This document shows positions 41,224 through 49,211 of a stretch of 64,000 nt of DNA, piece after piece; within the stretch, counting starts at the first letter, position 1; every line of letters starts with the position of its first letter. A program made the translations under genes and the position numbers. Source of the DNA: Chloroflexota bacterium (GTDB lineage Bacteria; Chloroflexota; Anaerolineae; Anaerolineales; Anaerolineaceae); assembly GCA_029561345.1 (NCBI GenBank), contig JAKQJC010000057.1, positions 1 to 64,000 of the forward strand, given 5' to 3'. The notes beneath the pieces are model-generated. The model searched no databases. It was not told the DNA's origin and saw nothing but the letters and a program-made list of their open reading frames with translations.

Positions 41224-42615
41224 ATGACAGACTACACCAACTACCTATCTCCTTTTAGCTGGCGCTATGCCACCCCCGCCATGCGGCAATTGTGGAGCGA
41301 AAACCACAAGCGCCAGCTCTGGCGGCATATCTGGACAACCCTGGCCGATGTCCAATCGCGCCACGGCCTGGTCACATCTGCCCAGGTTGCCGATATCCGC
41401 GCCCACACCAACGATATCGACATCCCGCGCGCCCTCGAAATAGAGGAAGAAATTCGCCACGACCTGATGGCCGAATTAAAGACCTTTGCCGCCCAATGCC
41501 CTCTCGGTGGCGGCGCCCTGCACCTCGGCGCCACTTCCATGGATATTGAAGACAACGCCGATGCCCTGCGCTTGCGCGAGGCCCTCGACCTGGTTCTGGC
41601 CGACCTGCGCAGCCTGCTGCTGGCCTTTGCCGAGAAAATGGACGCCTACGCGGATACCCCCCTCATGGCCTTCACCCATCTGCAGCCGGCCGAGCCCTCC
41701 ACCATCGGCTACCGCCTCACCCTCTATGCCCAGGACCTGCTGGAAGATTGGGAGCGCCTGAACGCCGAACGTCAGAAAGTGCGCGGCAAAGGCTTCAAAG
41801 GCGCCGTGGGCACCGCTGCCGCTTATATGGATCTGCTGGGTGATGAAACGTACCCAACCTTCGAAGACCAGATGAGCGCCGCCCTGGACCTGCCGTTTTA
41901 TCCCGCCGCTTCGCAAACCTATCCGCGCAAGCAGGATTATTCTATTCTGGCGGCCCTGGCCGGGCTGGGCGCCTCGCTGCACAAATTTGCCTTTGACCTG
42001 CGCATTCTGCAAAGCCCGCCGGTGGGTGAATTTGCCGAACCCTTTGGCGCCAAACAGGTGGGGTCATCCGCCATGCCCTTCAAGCGCAACCCCATCAACG
42101 CCGAAAAGATCGATTCCCTGGCCCGTCTGCTGGCGCAATTCCCCCGCACCGCCTGGGATAACGCCGCCAATTCGCTGCTTGAACGCACCCTTGATGACAG
42201 CGCCAACCGCCGCACCCTGCTGCCCGAAGCCTTCCTGCTCTGCTCGGAACTGCTCAATGTCAGCCGCCGCCTGGTTGCCGGCCTGCAAATCAATCACGCT
42301 GCCATTCAGCGCAACCTGGCTGCCTATGCCCCCTTTGCCGCCACTGAAAGCGTGTTGATGGCTCTGGCCCGCGCCGGCGCCGACCGTCAGGAAATGCACG
42401 AAGTGCTGCGCGAACTGGCCCTGCAGGCCTGGGCCGCCGTGCAAAATGGTCAGCCCAACCCTCTGCTGGCTTCACTCGCCGCCGATCCACGCATCACTGC
42501 CTATCTCTCCCCTGAAACGATTCAGGATTTGACCACCCATTTCACCCACACGGGCATTGCCCCCCTGCGCGCCCGCCAGATGGCCCGGCGCATTCACTCA
42601 GATTTCTCTGAATAA
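41224..42615 (+). CDS. purB: Adenylosuccinate lyase
   Basis: 463 residues of the fumarase/aspartase superfamily. The signature GSSAMPFKRNP (280-290) and the segment LGATSMDIEDNADALRLREAL identify PurB, which cleaves SAICAR and adenylosuccinate in purine synthesis. LMAFTHLQPAEPSTIG carries the catalytic His of the TH-x-QPA motif. I see no convincing ribosome binding site before the ATG at 41224 and no purine-box-like element. glnA follows after 21 bases, so purine and glutamine synthesis are co-transcribed; both enzymes are active in nitrogen-rich biosynthesis. Confidence 0.95.
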   Translation: MTDYTNYLSPFSWRYATPAMRQLWSENHKRQLWRHIWTTLADVQSRHGLVTSAQVADIRAHTNDIDIPRALEIEEEIRHDLMAELKTFAAQCPLGGGALHLGATSMDIEDNADALRLREALDLVLADLRSLLLAFAEKMDAYADTPLMAFTHLQPAEPSTIGYRLTLYAQDLLEDWERLNAERQKVRGKGFKGAVGTAAAYMDLLGDETYPTFEDQMSAALDLPFYPAASQTYPRKQDYSILAALAGLGASLHKFAFDLRILQSPPVGEFAEPFGAKQVGSSAMPFKRNPINAEKIDSLARLLAQFPRTAWDNAANSLLERTLDDSANRRTLLPEAFLLCSELLNVSRRLVAGLQINHAAIQRNLAAYAPFAATESVLMALARAGADRQEMHEVLRELALQAWAAVQNGQPNPLLASLAADPRITAYLSPETIQDLTTHFTHTGIAPLRARQMARRIHSDFSE

Positions 42616-42636
42616 ATCTATCATAAGGAGACCTGC

Positions 42637-44043
42637 ATGTTTAAGGATTTTGAATCAGCTCTGGATTTTATCGAAACAAACCAGATTCGCATGGTGGATC
42701 TTAAATTCGTCGGCCTGACCGGCCGCTGGCACCATGTGACCCTTTCAGCCAAGGAGTTTAAACCCGGCCTGATGACTGGCGGGGTGGGTTTTGATGGCTC
42801 CAGCGTTGGCCTCAAAAGCGTCAAATCTGGCGACATGGCCCTCATCCCCGATCTGAGCACCGCCATTATTGATCCATTCTGGGATACGCCCACCCTCAGC
42901 TTCATTTGCAACACGGTTGAAGCCGACACCAAAAAGCTCTTCCACCGCGATCCGCGTGAAATTCTGCGCCGCTCTGAAGCCTTCATGCGCGCCTGCGGCA
43001 TTGCCGATGAAAGCCGCTGGGGCCCTGAATTTGAATTTTATGTGTTCTCCAACGTCAACTACGAGAACCACACCCAATCTGCCTATTACCAGATCGATGC
43101 CGTGGAAGGCTTCTGGAACAGCGCTGCCCCGGTCATTCCCCAGCACGGCGGCTACCACGCCATTCCGCCCCGCGATCAGACCTTCCAGCTGCGCACCCGC
43201 ATGGTGACCCTGCTGGAAGAAGCCGGCATCCCGGTCAAATACCATCACCACGAAGTCGGCAGCCCCGGCCAGTGCGAAATTGAAACCCCCATCCTCGGCA
43301 TGATGGAAGCTGCTGATGCCTCCATGCTGATCAAATACATCGTCAAAATGGCCGCCCATCAGGAAGGCCAGGTGGCCACCTTCATGCCCAAGCCCCTCTT
43401 TGGCGAAGCCGGCAGCGGCATGCATTTCCACCAGCAGCTCTTCAAAAACGGCATCAATGCCTTCTATGACGCCCAGGGCCCCAACCTGTTGAGCAAAACC
43501 GCCCTCTACTACATTGGCGGCCTGCTCACCCATGCCCCGGCGGTGCTGGCTTTCACCAACCCCTCCACCAATTCCTACTGCCGCCTGGTTCCCGGCTACG
43601 AAGCCCCTGTCAACTGCTTCTTCTCCTCAGGCAACCGCTCTGCGGCCATCCGCATCCCCAAATACGCCACCCAGCCCGAAAAAGTGCGCTTTGAATTCCG
43701 CCCGCCCGATGCCACCTGCAACCCCTACCTGGCCATGTCGGCCATGCTGATGGCCGGCCTCGACGGCATCCGCAACCAGATTGATCCCACCGCCGCCGGC
43801 TTTGGCCCCATCGATGAAAATATCTTCGCCTGGTCGCCTGAACGCCGCGCCACCATCAAGGCCCTGCCCACTTCGCTGAGCGAAGCCCTGGCAGCCCTCA
43901 ACAAGGACCATGACTTCCTGCTGGCCGGCGAAGTCTTTGACGAAGAAACCATCCAGGATTGGATTAAGGCCAAGGCTGCCGAAGAGCATGCCCTGCGCAC
44001 CCGCCCTCATCCCTACGAGTTCGAGCTCTATTTCGATCTCTAA
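42637..44043 (+). CDS. glnA: Glutamine synthetase, type I
   Basis: 468 residues, normal for GSI. It makes glutamine from glutamate, ammonia and ATP as a dodecamer in the cytoplasm. Motifs: FDGSSVGL, GPEFEFYVF (metal-binding Glu), GSGMHFHQQLF, NPSTNSYCRLVPGYEAP and FRPPDATCNPYLA. The C-terminus ends HPYEFELYFDL and lacks the NLYDLP adenylylation segment, so this is the non-adenylylated alpha-like type, probably controlled by feedback. AAGGAG precedes the ATG. It is the last gene of the purB operon and is closed by a clear terminator. Confidence 0.96.
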   Translation: MFKDFESALDFIETNQIRMVDLKFVGLTGRWHHVTLSAKEFKPGLMTGGVGFDGSSVGLKSVKSGDMALIPDLSTAIIDPFWDTPTLSFICNTVEADTKKLFHRDPREILRRSEAFMRACGIADESRWGPEFEFYVFSNVNYENHTQSAYYQIDAVEGFWNSAAPVIPQHGGYHAIPPRDQTFQLRTRMVTLLEEAGIPVKYHHHEVGSPGQCEIETPILGMMEAADASMLIKYIVKMAAHQEGQVATFMPKPLFGEAGSGMHFHQQLFKNGINAFYDAQGPNLLSKTALYYIGGLLTHAPAVLAFTNPSTNSYCRLVPGYEAPVNCFFSSGNRSAAIRIPKYATQPEKVRFEFRPPDATCNPYLAMSAMLMAGLDGIRNQIDPTAAGFGPIDENIFAWSPERRATIKALPTSLSEALAALNKDHDFLLAGEVFDEETIQDWIKAKAAEEHALRTRPHPYEFELYFDL

Positions 44044-44062
44044 TCCCCTGTCCTATCAAAGC

Positions 44063-44100
44063 AAATCCCCCGCTGGCATCATTTACCGCGGGGGATTTTT
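44063..44100 (+). terminator. Terminator of the purB-glnA operon
   Basis: Perfect 11-bp stem AAATCCCCCGC (44063-44073) with GCGGGGGATTT (44088-44098), ending in a T-run to 44100. Confidence 0.92.
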
Positions 44101-44147
44101 ATGGTCCGAAACCTGCCGTGTTCACCGGCAGCCTCGAAACGCCGCAC

Positions 44148-44696
44148 TCAATTCACCGGCCGTTCCGTTTGATGCACCGACTGGTACATCATGCCCCATG
44201 ACCAGTCGTTAAGATATTTCTCAATGTCTTGCAAAATGGTCAGGCGCGCGCGCAGGGTCTTCATCAGGTCGTGCGCATCAGCCACCAACCGCCGGCACTC
44301 TTCCCGTGCATTATCATCTTCAATGCCGTGCAAATCCATCAGAGTTTGCAGGCGGCTGCGCCGGTAGCGCAGCAACCCCACCAGGTCTTCCTGGTTGTCT
44401 ATGGGCAAACCGCAGCTCTCCAGGTTGGCGCGCAGCGCCGTCAGAATTTGGCGCAGATCATCTTCCACCAGCCGGCGGCGCTTTTGCGTTTCGGCCATGG
44501 TTTCCTGCATTGCCACCAGGCTTTTGGTTCCAGCAGCCAGCAAACTTTCCACCAGCTTGCGCATCGGCTGGTCGCTGCTTTGTTCAAGGCAGGCCGTCAG
44601 AACATCCCCGGCCTGAATCCGGTACAGGGCACGCTCTGTGCTTTCGCGTTCTGGCAAATGTTCGCTCACACTCACCTCTTTTTTGCTTCTCATCAT
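44148..44696 (-). CDS. Coiled-coil protein of unknown function
   Basis: About 182 residues, rich in Leu, Arg, Glu and Gln, with long amphipathic helices (about 20-160) and no membrane segment. I do not recognise the family. The ATG at 44696 overlaps the stop of the SH3b gene by one base (TGATG), and an in-frame GTG at 44699 is an alternative, so translation is coupled to the upstream gene. It is the last gene of a three-gene minus-strand operon with the cation antiporter. A structural or adaptor role is possible but unsupported. Confidence 0.6.
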   Translation of the reverse strand: MMRSKKEVSVSEHLPERESTERALYRIQAGDVLTACLEQSSDQPMRKLVESLLAAGTKSLVAMQETMAETQKRRRLVEDDLRQILTALRANLESCGLPIDNQEDLVGLLRYRRSRLQTLMDLHGIEDDNAREECRRLVADAHDLMKTLRARLTILQDIEKYLNDWSWGMMYQSVHQTERPVN

Positions 44697-45214
44697 CACG
44701 GTTGAACCGCCGGAAGGGTATCCACCACCTGCAGGTAATTGCCTACCGCCCAGCCGCGGCGGGTTTTATCATAGGGCGCCTGCAAATACCACCAGATATA
44801 CCCGTCCGCTTCACGCGGTCCGTCTTCCACTTTAAACGCCTCATCATCATAACCCAGGAACAGCGCCGCCCCGTTCAGCCCCGGTTCCGCCCGCAGCCGC
44901 AAGCCGCCTTCCGTGCCCGTAATTTTGACATACACGCCCACAGCGATGCTGCCCGGCTGCGGGGTGGCGGTTGGTGTGGTCTGCGGTTCCGGCGTGGCAA
45001 TGATTGCCGGCGTCACCCCAGGAGCCGGAGTGGCTGTGGTGGGCTTTGAGGTGACCTTTTGCGCCGGAATCACCGTCACCAGCGGATCGCCCGCCGGTCC
45101 CGGCGTGGCTGGGTTTTTAAACGCCAGAGTCACCAGGGCAGCCGCCATCAGCAGCACAAAGGCGATGATCAGGCCTCCCAGAATGACAATCAGGGTTTTC
45201 TGCGTTGTGCTCAT
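44696..45214 (-). CDS. Membrane-anchored SH3b-domain protein
   Basis: 172 residues: an N-terminal membrane anchor (about 8-32), a Pro/Thr-rich linker (33-88) and a C-terminal SH3b domain (about 92-165) with LRLRAEPGLNGAALF and GYIWWYLQAP...RGWAVGNYL. SH3b domains bind peptidoglycan or surface polymers outside the cell; here the domain would face outward on a flexible tether. It lies between the cation antiporter and the coiled-coil gene, three bases after the first and overlapping the second. Confidence 0.75.
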   Translation of the reverse strand: MSTTQKTLIVILGGLIIAFVLLMAAALVTLAFKNPATPGPAGDPLVTVIPAQKVTSKPTTATPAPGVTPAIIATPEPQTTPTATPQPGSIAVGVYVKITGTEGGLRLRAEPGLNGAALFLGYDDEAFKVEDGPREADGYIWWYLQAPYDKTRRGWAVGNYLQVVDTLPAVQP

Positions 45215-45217
45215 ATA

Positions 45218-46300
45218 CTAGCAGTGGTAGCACAGGAAGAAGGCAATGCCCAGAACCAGGTAAACTGCCAGCAGAGCCGCCCCTTCCAGCCAGTTCGATT
45301 CGCCGTCCAGCGAAACCAGAACCGCCGTCAGCACCGCCGCGCCCAGGGCCAGCAGTTCAAAGGTGTTAAAAATCAGGGTCAGGGGATTGCCCATCGCCAG
45401 GCTGACAAACACCAGCAGCGGCGCCACAAAAAGGGCAATTTGCAGGCTCGATGAAACCGCCACCTCTACGCTCAAATCCATCTGGTTTTTCATCGCCACC
45501 TGCACCGCCACCAGGTGTTCGGCCACGTTGCCGATCACCGGGATGAGGATGATGCCCAGGAAGAACTCAGAAAGGCCCACCTTTTCAACCACCACTTCCA
45601 CTGCTCCCACCAGCATTTCACTGGAAATCACCACGCCCAGGGTGGCTGCGGCCAGCACAATAAACGAGGTGCGCAGCGACCAGCCAGCCTTATGCGGTTT
45701 TTTTTCCTGAGATGAATAGGTGATGGGACTGTCATTATTTTTCAGGCTGTAAATGATGCCCAAAGCGTACAGAACGATCATCACCCCCGCCACGCCCAGG
45801 CTCAGGGCCTCCACCTGCGGACTGGTTTCGCCGCCGATGGAATGGCTGAACATGGAAGGAATCACCAGAGCCAGCACCGCCATCACCAGCATAATGGCAT
45901 TGTTGCCCGCCTGCCGCCGGTCAAATTTCTGCATCCCGTTTTTCAGGCCGCCCAGCAAAATGGCAAACCCCAAAACCAGCAGCAGGTTGCCGATGATGGA
46001 GCCAGTGATGGAAGCCTTCACCAGGTCCAGCAGGCCGGCGCGGATGGCCACCAGAGTGATGATCAGCTCTGCCGCATTGCCCAGGGTGGCATTCAGCAGG
46101 CCGCCAATGCGCGGTCCGGTGAAAACCGCCAGAGACTCAGTGGCTTCGCCAATATATCCTGCCAGGGGAATCAGCCCTGCAGCCGAAAAGATGAATACCC
46201 ATAGCGGGTCCCACCCGAACAGCTTGGCCATAATGGCCAGAACCAGGCCGATTAACAACGCATCCAGGGGTTTACTTTTAAAGTGAGCCAGCCATTTCAT
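45218..46300 (-). CDS. Calcium/cation-proton antiporter (CaCA family, Cax type)
   Basis: About 360 residues from ATG 46300 (a TTG at 46303 is also in frame). Two homologous halves of about five helices each carry the alpha-repeat motifs LLNATLGNAAELIITL and LIPVIGNVAEHLVAV, in which the Glu residues bind the cation. A soluble loop (about 185-205) separates the halves. It exports calcium or a similar cation in exchange for protons. GGAG lies ten bases before the ATG. It heads the minus-strand operon with the SH3b and coiled-coil genes. Confidence 0.92.
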   Translation of the reverse strand: MKWLAHFKSKPLDALLIGLVLAIMAKLFGWDPLWVFIFSAAGLIPLAGYIGEATESLAVFTGPRIGGLLNATLGNAAELIITLVAIRAGLLDLVKASITGSIIGNLLLVLGFAILLGGLKNGMQKFDRRQAGNNAIMLVMAVLALVIPSMFSHSIGGETSPQVEALSLGVAGVMIVLYALGIIYSLKNNDSPITYSSQEKKPHKAGWSLRTSFIVLAAATLGVVISSEMLVGAVEVVVEKVGLSEFFLGIILIPVIGNVAEHLVAVQVAMKNQMDLSVEVAVSSSLQIALFVAPLLVFVSLAMGNPLTLIFNTFELLALGAAVLTAVLVSLDGESNWLEGAALLAVYLVLGIAFFLCYHC

Positions 46301-46303
46301 CAA

Positions 46304-46665
46304 AAAACATCTCCAACAGAAGGGTATGACCTAATTATATATTAAGTTCTCAATTTTCATGGGAACACAAGCAAAGTGATCTTTTTATCCCCATTCCAGG
46401 TGCGGTTTGGAAACCAGAATTGGCATGCCGCTAAACCTGAAGGTCACCTCTCAGTCAGAGTTTTGAAATGTCAAGGCGCAAAGGACACAACCCTCCTTTG
46501 CGTGCTTCGCGGTCCTGGCGGTGAAAGGGTCAATGTGGCATATTTTATCAACCATCTGAGCAGTGCGATTTCCCTTTGAAAGGAACCGGTTACCTCGCCA
46601 GGGCTTTCGAAAATCAACCCATCGTAACGCTCCATAAAATAAGGATGTGATATAATCAGCCATAG
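46304..46665. other. 362-base intergenic region with a decayed repeat
   Basis: No gene is supported here. Next to the antiporter the region is AT-rich and probably holds its promoter (a TATAAT-like stretch near 46335 on the minus strand). The middle contains an imperfect inverted repeat, AAGGCGCAAAGGA (46473-46485) with TCCTTTGCGTGCTT (46494-46507), followed by GGTCCTGGCGGTGAAA. This resembles the 'gcaaaggacgcaaag' type of dispersed repeat seen in many environmental genomes. The right end holds the kinase promoter. Confidence 0.45.
46648..46656 (+). promoter_or_regulatory. Extended -10 promoter of the Ser/Thr kinase
   Basis: TGA directly followed by TATAAT (46651-46656), with no good -35. 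The ATG at 46666 is nine bases further on, predicting a leader of only a few bases. Confidence 0.6.
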
Positions 46666-47733
46666 ATGACTCAGCAGGCAGAAGTTCTTAACCAGCGTTA
46701 CATTCTGCAGCGCCAGCTTGGCAAGGGCGGCATGGCTGTGGTTTACCGCGCCCGTGATCTGATGCTGGAACGCCCCATTGCCGTGAAAATTCTGCGCGAA
46801 GAAGCTTCCCGCGACCCGGCCTTTCGCGACCTGTTCCGCCAGGAAGCCCGCGCCGCCGCCAACCTCACCCACCCCAACATTGTCACCATTCATGATTTTG
46901 GCTTTGATCACGACCGCCTGTTCATCGTCATGGAATATGTGCCGGGCATGGACCTCAAATCGTATGTGCTGCAGCACGGCCGTCTGCCCATCCAGCAAGC
47001 CATCAACCTGCTGGTGCAGGCCTGCGCCGGGGTAGGCTATGCCCACCGTGCCGGGTTGGTCCACTGTGATATCAAACCCCACAATATGCTCGTCACCCCC
47101 GACCTGCGCCTTAAAGTGACCGATTTTGGCATTTCGCGCGCCCTCTCCACCATTCATCCGGAAGAAAAAAGCGAAATGGTCTGGGGATCGCCGCAATATT
47201 TCGCCCCTGAACAGGCCGCCGGCCTGGCTCCCTCTCCCGCTTCCGATGTATACGCCCTGGGCGTCATCCTTTACGAATTGCTCACCGGGCAGCTTCCCTT
47301 CACCTCCACCGACCCGGTGGAACTGGCCCACCTGCACCGCGAAGCCCCGCCGCCCCCGCCCCGCCAACTCAACCCCGATATTCCCGAAGCGCTGGAAGAG
47401 ATCATCCTCAAAGTGCTTTCAAAAGAACCCTCGGCACGCTACCGCATGGCCGATCAACTTGGCCGTGTGCTGCAGTCTTTTGGCCAGCCAGCCGAAACTG
47501 GCCCCATTGCCACCGTGCCCACTGGCGAAACCACCCGCCGCGCACCCAGCGCAGCTTCCACCGCCAGCACCGCAGTCACCCGCCCGCCTGTTCCTGCCCC
47601 CGTCAAACCTCAGACCGATCCTTCATTAAATATAGATTGGGGAACCATTGGCCTTGGCCTGCTGGCTGTGCTGGCCGTGGGCGGCCTCATTCCATTCTGG
47701 ATGTTTATCTGGTTTTCTCTGACCGGAGGCTAA
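46666..47733 (+). CDS. Serine/threonine protein kinase, membrane-anchored, non-RD type
   Basis: 355 residues. Hanks-type kinase domain (about 11-275): glycine loop LGKGGMAVV, Lys41, Glu60, catalytic loop HCDIKPHN (Asp135, Lys137) and DFG at 153-155. Cys replaces the usual Arg before the catalytic Asp, so this is a non-RD kinase that may not need activation-loop phosphorylation. A Pro/Thr/Ala linker leads to one C-terminal membrane helix (about 328-350) with almost nothing outside, so no extracellular sensor is attached. rpe follows with its ribosome binding site inside the kinase's last codons. The message is probably nearly leaderless. Confidence 0.92.
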   Translation: MTQQAEVLNQRYILQRQLGKGGMAVVYRARDLMLERPIAVKILREEASRDPAFRDLFRQEARAAANLTHPNIVTIHDFGFDHDRLFIVMEYVPGMDLKSYVLQHGRLPIQQAINLLVQACAGVGYAHRAGLVHCDIKPHNMLVTPDLRLKVTDFGISRALSTIHPEEKSEMVWGSPQYFAPEQAAGLAPSPASDVYALGVILYELLTGQLPFTSTDPVELAHLHREAPPPPPRQLNPDIPEALEEIILKVLSKEPSARYRMADQLGRVLQSFGQPAETGPIATVPTGETTRRAPSAASTASTAVTRPPVPAPVKPQTDPSLNIDWGTIGLGLLAVLAVGGLIPFWMFIWFSLTGG

Positions 47734-47738
47734 GCCGC

Positions 47739-48404
47739 ATGTCCATCATCATCTCGCCATCCATTCTCTCCGCCGATTTTGCCCGCCTGGGAGACCAGCT
47801 TCAGCAGGCTGAAGCCGCCGGCGCCGATTGGGTCCATATCGATGTGATGGATGGGGCTTTTGTGCCCAATATCACCATGGGCCCTTTTATTGTCGAAACC
47901 GTCCGGCGCAGCACCAGCCTGCCGCTGGATGTGCATCTGATGATTGAACACCCTGAACGCCATCTGGAAGCCTTTGCAAAGGCCGGCGCAAACTGGTTGA
48001 CCGTGCATGTGGAAGCCTGCCCCCACCTCTACGCCACCCTGCAGGCCATTCGCGCCCTCGGGTGCAAGGCGGGCGTCTCCCTCAACCCCGGCACCCCGGC
48101 TGGCAGCATTTCTGCTGTGGTGGATGTGCTGGACCTGGTGCTGGTGATGAGCGTCAATCCGGGCGCTTCGGGGCAGCGTTTCATCCCCTCTGTTGTGCCA
48201 AAAATTCGCCAGGTGCGCAGCCTGCTGGCCGAAGCCGCTTCGCCAGCCGTCATTGAAATTGACGGCGGCATTACCGCGCAAAACTTGCCGGAAGTTTACG
48301 AAGCTGGCTGCCGCGCTTTTGTGGCTGCCTCGTCTGTGTATAAATTCCCGGCTGGCATTGCCGCCGGCATTCAGGCCCTGCGAAAGGCCGAACCTGGCCG
48401 TTAA
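47739..48404 (+). CDS. rpe: Ribulose-phosphate 3-epimerase
   Basis: 221 residues from ATG 47739, behind GGAGG; the longer frame lies inside the kinase gene. It interconverts ribulose 5-phosphate and xylulose 5-phosphate in the pentose phosphate pathway. Motifs: ISPSILSADFARLG, HIDVMDGAFVPNIT (metal-binding His and Asp), LDVHLMIEHPE, VMSVNPGASGQ and EIDGGI. It is co-transcribed with the kinase and closed by a terminator. Confidence 0.95.
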   Translation: MSIIISPSILSADFARLGDQLQQAEAAGADWVHIDVMDGAFVPNITMGPFIVETVRRSTSLPLDVHLMIEHPERHLEAFAKAGANWLTVHVEACPHLYATLQAIRALGCKAGVSLNPGTPAGSISAVVDVLDLVLVMSVNPGASGQRFIPSVVPKIRQVRSLLAEAASPAVIEIDGGITAQNLPEVYEAGCRAFVAASSVYKFPAGIAAGIQALRKAEPGR

Positions 48405-48406
48405 AA

Positions 48407-48436
48407 CAAAAATCGCGGCCTTCGCCGTGATTTTTG
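48407..48436. terminator. Bidirectional terminator between rpe and rpmB
   Basis: CAAAAATCGCGGC (48407-48419) pairs with GCCGTGATTTTTG (48424-48436) with one wobble; A- and T-runs serve both convergent genes. Confidence 0.9.
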
Positions 48437-48453
48437 CTGAACCGGGCATCCGC

Positions 48454-48636
48454 TTACGCGCTCTTTGCCATCGTCTTGATGCACTTGGCGCACAGGACTT
48501 TACGAACCTTCTTGCCGTTCACCAGCAGAGAAACTTTCTGCAGGTTTGGGCGAAAGACACGGTTCGTGGCACGCAGCGAGAAACTGCGATTATGTCCAAA
48601 CGTCGTCGTCTTGCCACAAGCTTCACATTTAGCCAT
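48454..48636 (-). CDS. rpmB: Ribosomal protein L28, zinc-ribbon form
   Basis: 60 residues from ATG 48636 (MAKCEACGK), behind GAAAGGAA. A component of the large ribosomal subunit. It keeps four cysteines in two pairs (CEAC and CAKC), the metal-binding form of L28, so no zinc-free substitution has occurred. Typical motifs are FGHNRSFSLRATNRVFRPNLQ and VLCAKCIKT. It is a single gene, divergent from the Asp23-like gene. Confidence 0.95.
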   Translation of the reverse strand: MAKCEACGKTTTFGHNRSFSLRATNRVFRPNLQKVSLLVNGKKVRKVLCAKCIKTMAKSA

Positions 48637-48781
48637 CTTTTTTCGTTCCTTTCGCATTATAATTGCACCTGTAGCCGGGTGCATCAGAGAATTAACATTT
48701 CAGCAACGGCTGATAATCTTACCACAAACCGCAACGAATATCAAGGACGATTGTTAATGATTCCAGAAAAGGGTTTTTATA

Positions 48782-49138
48782 ATGAGAGACGCAAATAATC
48801 CACTCGGAAACATCTATGTATCCTATAAAGCCATTGCTGCTGTCGCCAGCTATTCCGCCCTCGCCTCTTACGGTGTGGTGGGTCTGGCAGCTGAAAACGT
48901 TTTTGAAGCGCTCTCCTACGCCATTACCCGCAAACCAACGGTGGGCGTTCGCATTCAACGGGAGAACGAAAAAATCAATCTTGATCTATATGTCATTGTT
49001 GAATATGGCACGCGCATCAAAACCGTCACCGATTCTGCCGCCCACGCTGTGCGGTTCAATGTTGAGAAAGCCCTGGGAATTCCGATCGGTGATGTGAATG
49101 TCCATGTGCGCGGCCTGCGCGTCAGCGATCCCGATTAA
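48782..49138 (+). CDS. Asp23/Gls24-family envelope stress protein
   Basis: 118 residues covering one Asp23 domain: GNIYVSYKAIAAVASYSALASYGVVGLA at the N-terminus and VNVHVRGLRV at the end. Proteins of this family occur at the membrane in Gram-positive type bacteria and relate to envelope stress. In many genomes a gene of this family precedes the DAK2-domain kinase fakA, as it does here (73 bases to fakA). The ATG at 48782 follows AAAAGGG. Confidence 0.88.
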   Translation: MRDANNPLGNIYVSYKAIAAVASYSALASYGVVGLAAENVFEALSYAITRKPTVGVRIQRENEKINLDLYVIVEYGTRIKTVTDSAAHAVRFNVEKALGIPIGDVNVHVRGLRVSDPD

Positions 49139-49211
49139 TTTCATCTTTTTTCATTTTTTACATTCCGCTAACGCGCAAAGCGTGTTATGATTGTACGTTT
49201 GCAGGAGTATT

